From assembly GCA_963969495.1 (NCBI GenBank), contig OZ018331.1:150967264-151031263 (forward strand): a stretch of DNA of 64,000 nt. The letters are read 5' to 3'. The notes under the pieces were generated by a model. It saw nothing but the letters and a program-made list of their open reading frames with translations, made no database searches and had not been told where the DNA came from. This DNA is from Ceratothoa steindachneri (taxonomy: Eukaryota; Arthropoda; Malacostraca; Isopoda; Cymothoidae). This document shows, one piece after another, positions 33,052 to 43,916 of this stretch (its first letter is position 1; the number at the start of each line of letters is the position of its first letter). Both the position numbers and the translations under genes were made by a program.

Positions 33052-35340
33052 TTACAATGGAATTGTCAAGGCGTTCTTCCCAAGTGGGAAGAACTCAAAG
33101 TTCTTTTGGCGACTCCACCCCGCTGTTATTTGTCTTCAAGAGAGCAAACTGGGTACACAGCCTTTTCCGGCGGTACCGGGTTTTCGTATCTTCAACTCTG
33201 TTGCTCCTGTCGGGGGCTCGTCTCATGGGGGTGGGGGGTCAGTTATGGTTTCGTCATCACACCATGTACGAGGGACGGTCAATAAGTTTTGCAATTCGGA
33301 TATAAGGAAACGAGATATGAGGAAAAGTGTTTTGTTATTTTTCAATATAACTACCCTCGACTTCAATGCACTTGCGCCACTTGTCCCTGAGGCTTCGAAT
33401 TCCCGACAACCACAAATCTGCCGACTGCTGTTCAATCCACTCCTGGACGGCGAGCTGGACATCTTCATCGTCCCCAAACCGGCGTCCACGCAGTGCAGCC
33501 TTGAGCTGGCGGAATAAAAAGTAGTCGCTAGGGGCCAGATCTGGACTGTAGGGGGGATGTTTGAGCTCCTCGAATCCGCACTCGCGCACGGCAGCTTGTG
33601 CAACTCTGGCCTTGTAGACTTTGACGACATTGAAGTCGATCATGGGACGTGAGGTTTCTAGGGTCCCAACGGGCAGAGACTTTGGTCAGGGCCAAATTGG
33701 CGTGGATGATGTTGATAACACTTCCATGTGATATTCCAAGTTCTCGCTCGATTTCTTTAACCTTCACCCTTCGATTTTCGAGGATCATCCTCTGCACAGG
33801 GGCCACATTGTCTTCGTTGGTCACGTCTGACGGGGGTCAACTTCAAGGGACTCACGACCATAGCGGAACTGCCTATTCCAGCGAGCAATGGTTGCATAGG
33901 AAGGGGCGGTGTCGGTGTACACTGCAACCATGCGTTCATGGATCTCTTTTGCATTCTTGCCTTCTTTGGTCAAAAATTTGATCACTGCGCGGTGCTCAAC
34001 CTTCTCGATTGTTGAAAAATTTGTGACTGACGATCTGCGATCAGCTACTGCTTCTTAAATAGACGAGTCAGGAGCGTGCGACTGCAGGTTCTGACTTGTC
34101 ATAACTTGTCCTAACACCCCCATAAACAGCCATTCCCCTTCCTCTGTTTTGCCCTACCGATTCGCAAAACTTATTGACCGCCCCTCGTATCTTCCATTCC
34201 CCATTCACACTACACTCCAAGCTGTTGCTGTGAGCGTTTTTCTTACAAGGCTTTTTACTGTTTGCTCTATTTACCTCCCTCCTTCTTTACCATTGCCAAG
34301 ACTCGACCTTTTAGAACTTATATATTAGCTGCCCTCCCCGTTTTTATTACTCGGAGATTTTAATGCTCGTCACCCATATTGGGACGAGATCACTCTGAAT
34401 GCCAAAGGCAGCGAGTGTTTTAGTCTCTTTTATTATCTGACTTTCTTTGCGTTTCAAACACCGGTGATGTTACCTCTTATCATTTCCAGACGGATTCTTT
34501 TAGTTGTGTTGACCTGTCTCTCTCTTCCCTGGATTGCCTCACCGATTTTTGATGGTCCGTTTTCGACTACTTCCGCGGGAGTGACCACTTCAAAGCTTCC
34601 ACACCGCCGGAAGTATTGTGTTTGCCCTTTTTGGAGAACACTCCTTGTCACGCTGGAATCGTGACACTGTATACGGATGGCTCCAAGTCCCAAGAGGGGG
34701 TAGATTTTGACGCCGTATCCCCTCTGTTTGAAGTCAGCGGGGCTCTGCCAGTCGCTACTTCTGTCTTCACGGCCGACCTGTTTGTAATACACCACTCGGT
34801 ACGGGCGATGACGTAACGTTCTCCTTTCGGAGCACGGATTGTAATCTATAGCGACTCAGAAAGCGTCCTAAGTGCTCTCGGGGCAGTGGAATCTCCGCAT
34901 TTCCTGGTACGTGATATCCGTGACGCCACGATTTTCGCGAGCCGAGCGGATGTCGAGATTATCTCCTGCTGGAAATTGCGAGGAATGGCCACACCGATGA
35001 GGGAGGGCGCCAAATAGTCCGCGATAACTGGGCGTCCAGACTAGCGTTTCGGTCTTCCTCGCACCGATTACATGGCAGGAATACGGTAAATCATCTGTGC
35101 TGTTTGGCAAAGAAGATGGGAGACGGCCGATGGGAACTTAAAATTACATGCCATTGCGCCGCGACTGTTCCCATGGACCTACCCCCCGAAGCTGCGACGG
35201 CTTCAGGTTTCTTTCTATCGTCTCCGAATTGGACACAGTCGCGGGACGCACCGACATTTGATGGAGCGATCGCCTGCGCCCTACTGTTAATTCTGCGTTG
35301 TCCCCCAGACTGTTCGGCACATTCTTGTTGAATGTCCCAG
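33052..35340 (+). pseudogene. LINE ORF2 relic: endonuclease and RNase H, no reverse transcriptase
   Basis: APE-type endonuclease motifs appear as LQWNCQG (33053), ICLQESKL (33129) and, after the mariner insertion, LLLGDFNARHPYWDE (34340) and CVDLSLSSLDCLTD (34505). SDHF-like sequence at about 34580 runs within about 60 bases into TLYTDGSKSQEG (34664), the first RNase H motif, so the whole RT (about 2 kb) has been lost. IVIYSDSESVLSAL (34838) is the next RNase H motif. The C-terminal part contains the THRHLMERSP and CVVPQTVRHILVECP zinc motif near 35255-35340. Stops and shifts are numerous. Confidence 0.75.
33269..34187 (-). mobile_element. Deleted mariner, copy 1, 919 bp
   Basis: Ends are CGAGGGACGGTCAATAAG and, inverted, CGAGGGGCGGTCAATAAG, each flanked by TA (33267-33268 and 34188-34189). 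The interior encodes on the minus strand the HTH half of a transposase (TNEDNVAPVQRMILENR, ERELGISHGSVINIIH) joined after SARWDPRNLTSHDR to the C-terminal catalytic part (YKARVAQAAVRECGFEELKH, then YSPDLAPSDYFLF). The section with the first catalytic aspartate is missing and the join is out of frame. The copy at 59939-60848 has the same join. It lies inside the endonuclease of LINE copy C. Confidence 0.9.
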
Positions 35341-35738
35341 TCTGGGTGATCTTCGCGCACGTTACCTATCCCCGTACCAGGATGAGCTGGGTCTGTACCG
35401 CTTGTCCCTTGTACTCGGGACTAGTTCATACACATAGACTTGCAAACTATATGACATTTTGGTGGAGCCTGGCCTCTTCCACTTTGTTTGACTCTGTCGT
35501 AGGGTGCATGTTTCTGCGTCGAGGGGAGGCGGGCCTACCTACCGACCCCGGAGCGCGCTTCCTTCTTGTTGCCCATTTGCTGATCTTGTTTTTAAAATAT
35601 TTTTGTTCTTATTTGTTATTTACATGTTTTTATTTGTTGTTGTTTTTTAAATCTAGCCTAGTATTAGGTTGTAGTGTGAGTACGGTCACTTTTGCCCTAG
35701 TAGTCAGTCGCCAGATGGGCTCTCAAAATTTTTAAAAA

Positions 35739-36129
35739 ATCAAAGATCGCCAGCCCTGGTGAGAGAGTTGCAAGGTTCTCTTTGATGGGGGCCAGTGCTG
35801 CTCACGAAGTCATTGGAAGATGTCCTTGTTGAAGGACGTCACCTTTGTTTGGAAGCTATGGTCTAGATCTCGAGCAGCAGCAGGAGTAGCGAGTTGTTTT
35901 AGCCGGTTTATGGGGCTAGAATCTCAAGCGCTTTCGGAATGTGGAGAGGAAGTCGCCGGACCAAAGATTTTCAGGGGAATCCGAGCTCACTCTGTTAGTT
36001 AGTTAGTTAGTCAGCGCCAATCCTTCCATGATACTGGGACGATTCCCGACCGGATAATGAAATTTAGATAAGGTCAGTATGACGATCGCCGGTCGACCCG
36101 AGGGCCCCAGGAGCCGGTCCTCTTTTGGA
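35739..36129. other. No gene seen
   Basis: Unassigned DNA with a short TTAG run at 35996-36012. Confidence 0.45.
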
Positions 36130-36464
36130 GAGAGGTGCCAAGAAGTATTATGTTTTTGACACCAAACAACGCTTAGGTGGAAGCCTTCGTCACCTCGGGG
36201 GAGAGGGACCTGTTCCGCGTCAGAGGTACGTGGATATAGATACCCATCGGCAGGATTCCTAGGAACAGAGTGTGTGTGTGAGTTGCGCTATGAAGGCGAG
36301 ATAGGAAAGAAACTTGTGTTGTGATTGGTTATGTGTAAGGTGAGAGGTGTAAGATCTACCCACCCGAAAACGGGGTGAACACAGCGCGTCCACCAGTCGG
36401 TAGCCAGATCTCTCCGTGCGCTGACGTTTTTGCCCGCTCATGCCGGGTCTTGGTGGAAAAGATG
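36130..36464 (-). mobile_element. tRNA-headed SINE, head truncated, minus strand
   Basis: The reverse complement from 36464 reads GACCCGGCATGAGCGGGC, then AACGTCAGCGCACGGAGAG and GGCTACCGACTGGTGGAC, matching the body of the SINE at 40918. It continues into a second module (GATGGGTATCTATATCCACG, then CTGACGCGGAACAGGTCCCT) shared with 54097-54310. The tRNA part is cut within the B box. Confidence 0.75.
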
Positions 36465-36780
36465 GGTCCGTTCGGTGTCTGGGATAAATAGCTTTTCGGC
36501 GGGTTTAGTGGCTTAGGTAGGTGGGGTCTCTTAGAAGGGATGAAATTATATCAATTACTGTGCGTAGCATTGCCCGCACCAGGAGTCTCCACCTTGAACA
36601 AATTTCTCTCTCTGGCCAAAAATGTACTGTAGTTCATTCTGTTTGCAGATGTCGATCCTTCCTGTTTTTTAAGGCAGACGAGAAAATATCTTTTTTTGCA
36701 ACAAATCTTTATTTCCAAGAAGACTTCAACAATCAACAACTATGATGCATAATTCCACCGATGAATTACAGCAGAGTGAG
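36465..36780. other. No gene seen
   Basis: Unassigned DNA between the SINE and the Tc1 relic. Confidence 0.45.
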
Positions 36781-37110
36781 GATGAATAAAAGCAATCGCG
36801 TACATTCTCAAAGAGGGACTTCTACCAGTGTTTTCAAATGATCAGGTGGCAAAAAATAGTTGTTTATTCATGGAAAATGGGGCACCCTATTTATTACAAA
36901 AGTGACATCAAATGACTTCTTTGCCCGAGTCAGTCCCCTGACATGAACCCAATTGAACATGTGCGAGGAATAGTAGACATGACTTTACGGAAATAGACCT
37001 CAAAATAGAAACACTAAAACTTGTTGAATTTCATACATCAATCATGCTCGGCAATACCCCACACTGTAATCTCAGAACTTATTAATTTTATAGTGAAAAT
37101 ATATGTACGG
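36781..37110 (+). pseudogene. Tc1-like transposase relic, C-terminal part
   Basis: Contains SPDMNPIEHV at about 36930-36965, the block with the third catalytic residue (E) of a Tc1 transposase. Preceding sequence matches the minus-strand copy at 37640-38330 (LPVFSN-like and CLFMENGAP words near 36820-36890, the latter standing for the second catalytic block). Stops follow immediately. The two copies face each other. Confidence 0.7.
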
Positions 37111-37639
37111 AGCACATCTGCCTCAGTCGTCAAGTTTAAAGGACAAGATAGACGGAGCTTATCCGCCTCATTCTGGGGCAATAAGTCGTTTCTTTCTGTA
37201 TTGACGAGGTTCCGAAGAGCGAGTTATTTGTCTGTGTGTTTGGGGGTCTTGAAGGAATGGAATGATAACTACCAGACTTCCTGTTAGATTGATCTCCGAG
37301 CATACGAGGAGGGATTTTATCGCTGGATATTCTGATAATGGTACCAGAAGAAATGTTCTCAGGCTTTGTCTACGGAAGTAAGGAGTTCCGGAAGGTTGAG
37401 TGCCAGCGAATGACACTCGTCCAGGAGATGAGGGGATCTACATATATCTGCAAAGTTTAAACTTTGGGAAATTAAAGAAAACAAGCGCTCGGATTCTCCC
37501 CGGTTTTCTTTAATTTTCTGTGGTTTAACCATTTCATTTTCACTCACGTATTTACAGCGACATTCAAGAAGTAAAAAGAGGCCCGATTAATTACTGAAAT
37601 ACATTTATTTGTAAATTTAAATAATGAAATTCATTTTGA
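37111..37639. other. No gene seen; spacer between two Tc1 relics
   Basis: About 0.5 kb without recognised features. Confidence 0.4.
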
Positions 37640-38330
37640 ACAATGAAAGTACATTATTAATACTTTGTGAACTTTCCTTGGGTAGCTTTTAGAGCTGTAA
37701 CTCGCCTTGGCATAGATTTTATAAGTTCTGAGATTACAACTTGTGGTATTAACGACCAGGTTTGGTGAGTATTTTGAGCAATTCTGACCCTGTTCCTGTT
37801 TTGGGGGCTTTCTCCGTAAAATCTTGCCAGTATTCCCCACACATGTTCTATTGGGTTCACGTCTGAGGACTCAATCGGGTAAAAAAAAGGTCATTTCATA
37901 CTGCTTTGCTCCTCCCATCTTACATGAATAAACAACTTTCTTTTTCAAGCTGACCATTTGAGAACACTGGTAAGAGTCCCACTTTAAGAATGGAAATGTC
38001 TTTTTCCGAGTTGATATTGCCAACATTCACAACCAACTCTCACCTTTCATTATTCCAAATTGCTTTCCGCACATTACAGAAAAACTACCATGTTTTGCTG
38101 TTGGTTGTAACCTGTGTGTGTCCCCCAACTTCCCAATGGGTAATCTCCAAACCCATACCCGTCCCTTTTCTGAAAACTTAGCAAACCTGGATTCGCCCGA
38201 AAAAATTAGGCTGTCGCAAAATTCGAAAGGGTTGTTGCTCATTTCTTGAGCCTACTCATTCCTCTTCGTCATAGTCAAAAGAGGCTTCCTTTGGGCTGCG
38301 CGTCCATTATAATATCCGAGAGAGTGGAGA
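37640..38330 (-). pseudogene. Tc1-like transposase relic
   Basis: The minus strand reads DSLIFSGESRFAKF (38196-38155), the first catalytic block, in which the usual SDES aspartate is replaced by glycine. It continues with WRLPIGKLGD and LQPTAKHGSFSVM. After shifts, DVNPIEHVWGILARFYGES (about 37865-37810) gives the DxNPIEHxW block with the third catalytic residue, and KATQGKFTKY is the C-terminal tail. The second block near 37930 is degraded. Loss of the first aspartate plus frameshifts makes it non-functional. Confidence 0.8.
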
Positions 38331-39582
38331 CATTTTACCGCCGTTCTTGAACTGATTTGGAATTTTTCTGCCTCTCCAGAAGCTTTTAATTTTCATTAGG
38401 TCCAGAACCACCGGGTTGCCACTCTAAGGATGTTTTACCCTTTACTTTAAATTGAACTATAATGTGTTAAGGAAAGAAAGGGTATTCCAAGATTCCTACC
38501 ACTTTCAATGATGGCAAAAAAATAGAATAAAAACATTTAACTGTAAGTGTCTATTTACTTATTGCATGTTTAGGTAAAATATTTCAAGTGTTAATATTTT
38601 TATATAGTTGTTGACTTTTCATATATATTTATGACAATTTAGCCTCTTATGGATTGGTTGAAAAACTTAAATATTATTTTTTTAGGCAGCGATGCCTAAT
38701 TGGTTGCCATCATGGAAGATAGATACATATTTTTTAAGCTTATCTATTTTCCACTCTCTTCTAAAAATGATTATTCTGTATTTTATTATTCCTTTACCCC
38801 ATTGTTTTAGAATGAACTGTAGATTCGATTCTTTTGACATAAACTCTCAATGAATGTTCAAATACCCTTTTCTTCCACTTCATTTATTCTCATTACTCAT
38901 CGCCACACACTATCTATTGTTGAGGAATTTCATTTCATTTCAGATCAATAATTTCTTGTAAAAAGCCACACGTGGATTCTCTTCTCTCCTTTCCCTCACA
39001 TTCGGAGTAAACTGAATTTCGCGGCTTCTGGAGCCCAAATGCTCGGCCCTAATAACTCAGGTAGTCCCGCTTTGGCAAATATCAAATTGTTAGTCTAGGA
39101 AGGGGCAGAGTGTGGTGTATTTCGTTGGCAAAGACAAGGGCCATTATTTTACATTTTCTTTCATTTGCTCTATTATTCTCCCGAAAAGTGAATTGGTGTA
39201 ATAAATGGCAGTGATCCTGACATTATGGAAACTGGAGAAAAACACACATGTTTTTCCATGTCTTTATTGAACATTTCTTATGTACATTCCACATATTTAA
39301 CCTAAATTTCACCACTCTATTACAACCGTTCTTAAATACTTTCTAGTGGAGTTGGTTTTCACTGTCTTTATTTAATAACATATTGGCTTTCCTCACCTTC
39401 TCAACCTGGAGACAAGATAGACCATCTTGTATTCATTCTCGAGAAAAATATCCCATATCTCCAAGAGTAGGGATAGGCATCCTTCGAGTCCTCGGTCTGT
39501 CCTTTGTCAAGCATGCCGAAGTTAATTCAATATTGAAATAGGTCAATGGCTCCGCTTCAAACCCTTCAAACGATTGCCTAAT
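38331..39582. other. No gene seen
   Basis: About 1.25 kb of AT-rich DNA with only short open frames and no recognisable repeat. Confidence 0.45.
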
Positions 39583-40560
39583 ACAGGGTTATTAAAAAAG
39601 AATGAACCGATTTCATTACGCAATATTTTATTCAGGAAAAGGAATAGAAAGCTTCAGTAAAGTCACAAGTATTCTACTCACAATTAACTTTTATTTCCTG
39701 TCTTACAAGTGTTCATTGTGGCCACCACTTGCAGCACGGGCAACATCAATGCGATAAGAGAATTCCTCACAGACGCGTATAAGCATATCACGATCCACTG
39801 AGATGATCGCTGTTATTATTCAATGTTTAAGGTCACCGAGGTTAGTGGGTAGCGGCGGAACATAAACGCGATCTTTTACATATCCCCACAAGAAAAGATC
39901 ACACACGGTGAGGTCTGGGGATCTCGCAGGCCAAGCACAGAGAGCAAGGCCTTGGGGCTTCCTTCCGACCAATCCATCGAATCACAAAATTCCATCCGCT
40001 TCCTCTTGTCGTCTTTGGTAAGTATGTGCCTGAACATGGCGTAGTCTGTATTGTTTCAAATGTAGACAGACATCTTCTTAGCACACGCCAGATAGTGGAT
40101 TGAGGGATCGCAAGGTCACGGCTAGCTCGATTTGTTGACTTCCGCGGGCTCCCCTCAAACGCAGCATGGATTCTCGCCACTTGTTCCGCCGAAATTCGTG
40201 ATCGTCCTGGACTTTTTCCTTTACACAGTCACCAGCTCTCTTGAAACTATCGAAACCACCGTCGAATTTTCTTAGAAGAGGGCGGATTAATGTCGAATCG
40301 CCTTCGAAAAGAACGCTGCACCGTGACAACCGAATTTGTTTTCGCGAACTCGAGAACGCAGAACGCCTTTTGCTGAGGACTCGCCATTCTGAGGGTGAAC
40401 AAATAAGTGAACGTTGCCGCAGGAAAGATGCGACACGACTACAGCGTTCCTGTGGCAGCCATTCAAAACTTAGAAAACTCCTCTTTCAAAAAGTCACTGA
40501 CTCATTCCATGACGATGCTTGAAAAATGAAGCAATGCGTCATATTGAATGTGCTTCCGCC
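39583..40560 (-). mobile_element. DUF4817/DDE_3-type (mariner-related) transposon, core deleted
   Basis: One end is visible at 39583 (CAGGGTTATTAAAAAAGAAT), typical of this arthropod family (CAGGGTGTT..AAAAAA). The opposite end near 40560-40600 is not clearly matching. The interior holds the transposase relic listed next. Confidence 0.65.
39703..40387 (-). pseudogene. DUF4817-type transposase, catalytic core deleted
   Basis: Starting at ATG 40387 the minus strand reads MASPQQKAFCVLEFAKTNSV and VQRSFRRRFDINPPS, the DUF4817 N-terminal HTH, then ISAEQVARIHAAFEGSPRKS and IPQSTIWRVLRRCL, the second HTH. After KRKRMEFCDSM the sequence jumps to WIGRK and, in another frame, ARSPDLTVCDLFLWGYVKDR and VYVPPLPTNLGDLKH, ending GGHNEHL. 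The first two catalytic aspartates with about 150-180 residues are missing, while the SPDLTxCDxFLWG block remains. Several stops and shifts are present. Confidence 0.85.
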
Positions 40561-40917
40561 TCTTGTGTACTAACACTATTTTTTATAATTTGGGTGTTCC
40601 ATTCAGTCGGCTCTCCAGCATATTCCCCAGGACAGAATATGCAGCCTTGACACTGACAGACTGGTTCTGTGTATATCTGCCCGAGAGCTTGTATCACTAG
40701 CAAGAATCCTCATTCTCTTTATTTGTGTATGATCATTTATCGCATTACTCTTATTGATCAGCTTCATACATATTCGGTCGTGCAGACTTTGCACTGAATT
40801 AGCTTGGTTTTATTTTCTGTTTCGTTTCCAATCTGTGTATTTAGTTAATTAGATCTCGGGTCAATTTGAAGATGGCTATTGTTCCATCTACTAACACATA
40901 GGTATCATTTCTGGAGA
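40561..40917. other. No gene seen
   Basis: Unassigned DNA between the transposon and the SINE. Confidence 0.4.
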
Positions 40918-41280
40918 GCTCTTGCTAGCCGAGTGGATATGACATTGGTCCGCTAATGTCACGGTACCGGGTTCGATCCCAGCATGAGCGGACACAAAAG
41001 TCAGCGCACGTAGAGATCCGGCTACCGACTTGTGGACACACTGTGCTCACCCGTGTACCGGGGTGGCCCCGTCAGGAGCGCGGCGATTTGCATTCATGGC
41101 CGCCGTGCTGACGGGACTGAGCGCCCCGTCCAGCCCCAGTTTAGCCTCTGCTTTCTGACAGCCTGTCCTCTTACCTTACTGCCTCACTTTCCACCATGCA
41201 ATCTCTACTACAACTTTCTCTGCTGGGCCTCTAATTTCACAGCCCCAGATCGGGGCTGAGAGTGGGGGGGACAAGGCCCT
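40918..41280 (+). mobile_element. tRNA-headed SINE
   Basis: The head has an A box TAGCCGAGTGG (40926-40936) and a B box GGGTTCGATCCC (40969-40980), as in Leu/Ser-type tRNAs, with spacing of about 32 bases. The body (AGCATGAGCGGACACAAAAG, then TCAGCGCACGTAGAG and GGCTACCGACTTGTGGAC) is shared with 36130-36464. After about 41055 the 3' part differs from that copy. The 3' limit is approximate. Such elements are transcribed by pol III from the internal boxes. Confidence 0.8.
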
Positions 41281-41997
41281 CTCACCCACTGAGCACTGGT
41301 TTGGGAGGTGAGTTTTTAACAACCTGCTTAACCACTACCATCACCTTCCTCACACCCCCCTTTCCCTCTCCTTTTCACAGTCTATCGAGTTTACGCCGTG
41401 CCTAAGGTGGAGCCGCCATGCCGATGGGCTGCCAGGTCACTAGGCGGGAGGAGTGGCCTTATATGGCGGCAGCTGGCTTTGCCGGCCCGGTATTCACCCA
41501 TCCCAGAGCGGGATACTGCGTGGGGGTGATGAGCGTTTGCGCCCCGTGTTAAAAAGGGGGTTACGAAGCCCAATTATGAATTTCAAAAATACTCCCTCTT
41601 TCCCTCGGGCAGCTCCCCTGACAAACAAAATGGAGGTCTCCCCCTTGTGCTTTCTTAGGGGGCCCTCCCAATTTCTTCTACCAGATCGGAGGCTTACTCC
41701 TCTTCTCTGCGTATGGGTGTAAGGGACTCCCCCTCACCCACTTCTCTGGAGGCGCCTCTGGGTGCCTCCCTCTTTCCAGTGGCAGTCCCTGCTTTTCTTT
41801 CACAATAGATTGCTAAGAAAGCATGCAGGCTGCTAAAAATTGATCGCTCCAGGTTGAGCGCGTCGAAGGGCCAACCCCATCAAGGGGTCAAATAATGGTA
41901 AGGCCCGTAGGTCCTTGCTCCCTAACATCCTGCACTCGTGCGCTAAGAGCCTGCATGGCACTGTACGTGCCTCTCCCCCCCCCCCTTCCTCTCTTCC

Positions 41998-43115
41998 TTG
42001 ACGGATGCTGGTTTGCCGGCATTAGGTAAAAAAGCTACCTCGAATGGGATCTTGATGTCTCAGGGGAGGGGGCGCACATGGAGCCCTCCTCCCCCGGCTG
42101 TTTCTCATATGATAGGCGAGACCTCCATTTCACAGAAGAATCTTGCCGAGGCCGGCCCATCTGGCTTAGGCACTCCTGCCGGCGGAGGAGAGAAGCGTAT
42201 TCATTCCCTACCCTCCTCTCCTAAAAAGAAAAGGCGCTCCTCTCGCTCCGTGGGAGCCGCGGGAAAAAATTTATCTGTTGCTGTTTCGGTAAGCGACCAA
42301 GCCAAGATCGGCACGTCCGGCCCCGTTCTCCCCTGGGTGGGGAGTCCCAGACGAAGACCAGAACGGTGTAGAGCGGAGCCTCGATTACGTCGGGATCCCT
42401 CATTCAGAGGCTACCTGGCGTTTTCGAGCCCTCTGGATTCAAACGCATCCTTGTTATTCGCTCCACTGATGGCAGCATGTTGGCTAAAAGCAACGTGATC
42501 CATCAGAGGAGAGCTCTAGCTATTGTGATTGCTAGAGAACCGAAGGTGATCCGTTTATCGGACGGGAGCCTTCTGGCGAATGCGTCGAATCCATCCGAGG
42601 CGGCCATGATTAGTGCCCTTCGGACACTTGATGGCACGCCTGTGAGTGTGACGCTGCACTCTACCACGAACTTCGTGAAAGGAGTAGTTTATGCAAGAGA
42701 GCTCGTGGACTGCTCCATAGATGAAATCATCTTAGAGCTTGCCGACCATGGAGCTGTCAAGGTCAATCGTGTGATGAGACCCACCCCTATACTCTCCATC
42801 ACGTCCGACTGTGACAAGCTCCCTGAGTCGGTGCGTGTTGGTTGGTACCGCTAACGCGTTAAGGCATTCGTGCCATTGCCGCGGAGGTGCTACAATTGTC
42901 ACCGCTTCGGGCATACTAATCGCTCCTGTCGACGTGCAAAGTCGGGGTTACCCGAGGTCTGTGTAATTTGTTCTAAGGCCACACACGATAATTCCAAATC
43001 TGTGTGGCCAAGTGTGTCAATTGCGGAGAGCCGCACTCCGCAAAGTGGTGCGTATCTCCTAAAGAAGGAAATCCAGGATCGTCTCTCATTTCGCGCGGCT
43101 AAGGACTTGTCCTAG
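41998..43115 (+). pseudogene. LINE ORF1 (RNA-binding protein) with frameshift and stop
   Basis: The first part (41998-42480) is rich in G/P/S and basic residues (SPKKKRRSSRS). After a frameshift near 42480 the frame continues through a domain reading ALRTLDGTPVSVTLHSTTNF and VKGVVYARELVDCSIDEII, like the RRM-type segment of I-clade ORF1. It ends at TAA 42852-42854 within GWYR-RVKAF. The same frame continues into FVPLPRRCYNCHRFGHTNRS and C, a CX2CX4HX4C zinc knuckle, then a damaged second knuckle starting CVIC. The start codon is uncertain because no ATG is convincing. Confidence 0.8.
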
Positions 43116-43916
43116 CGCGCCCGGCGCTGCCTGGGACCTCCTTTGCTTTAATGTTGAGAAAGGCACCCTCTGCTCCTGGCCCCTCCTGGCCTACGAGTAC
43201 GGTTATTGCCACGCCCATTGAGAACTCTTTTTTGGGTCCTAACCACCTCGGGCGGCCCCCCTGGTAGAGCTGGCGGCACAAATGGCTCACATCCAGCCCC
43301 GGCTAAAATCAAGGCTCCCCTCCCTTCCCCCAGCGTGACTGTTTCGCGTAATCGCCGCACGCCTCCACCGAGTCGTTAGAGGTAATCCCTGAAGATACTC
43401 CTGAGGCCATCTTTCGGGGTTCCTAAAGCTGCCCCCCCGAAACCCGAAAAGAGGACAGCACTAAAGGAGTTTTGACTCCTTCGCATACACCTGGTGGTAG
43501 GCTGGGTGGCTCGGAAACGGTGGATCCTCCAAAAGAAGGACTTTCGCCTCCGAAGCCGCCCCGCTCGCCTAAGGTTTCAAGGTGGAGGGAGGAAAAGACT
43601 CGCATGGCGAGCCCAACCTCCCCCGATAAGTCGTCGAAGGCGACAGCGCCCGGAGTTCTGCCTCTGGGAAGCCTACGGCCATTCCCGTGAGGGTCTTATC
43701 TTCGAAGAGGGCCCCCGTATCTCCTCCGAATTAGGGCCTGGAAGGCATATTCCTTCAATGGAATTGCCCCGGACTCCGGGCAATCTGGGAGGAGCTGCGG
43801 AGGCTCGTCTCTTCCCAGAGTATAAGGGTTTTGCGACTCCACCACCACCGGATGAGGGCCGGGCGGGAGGATGCGCGATTCACACCTAGAATGCTGTCTC
43901 CGTTCTTCTCTTCGCT

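Larger units (their letters stand above)
31320..35738 (+). mobile_element. I/Nimb-like LINE, copy C, internally deleted and interrupted
   Basis: Order on the plus strand: ORF1 with zinc knuckles, ORF2 endonuclease (split by a mariner at 33269-34187), a direct join from the end of the endonuclease to RNase H, a C-terminal zinc region and a 3' tail at about 35500-35738 ending CAGTCGCCAGATGGGCTC plus A/T. The reverse transcriptase is absent. Limits at the 5' end are approximate. Confidence 0.75.

Noticed and set aside
41998..42498. Host gene encoding a basic, Ser/Pro-rich protein
   Set aside because: It runs into an RRM-like and CCHC region followed by endonuclease and RT, so it is LINE ORF1.
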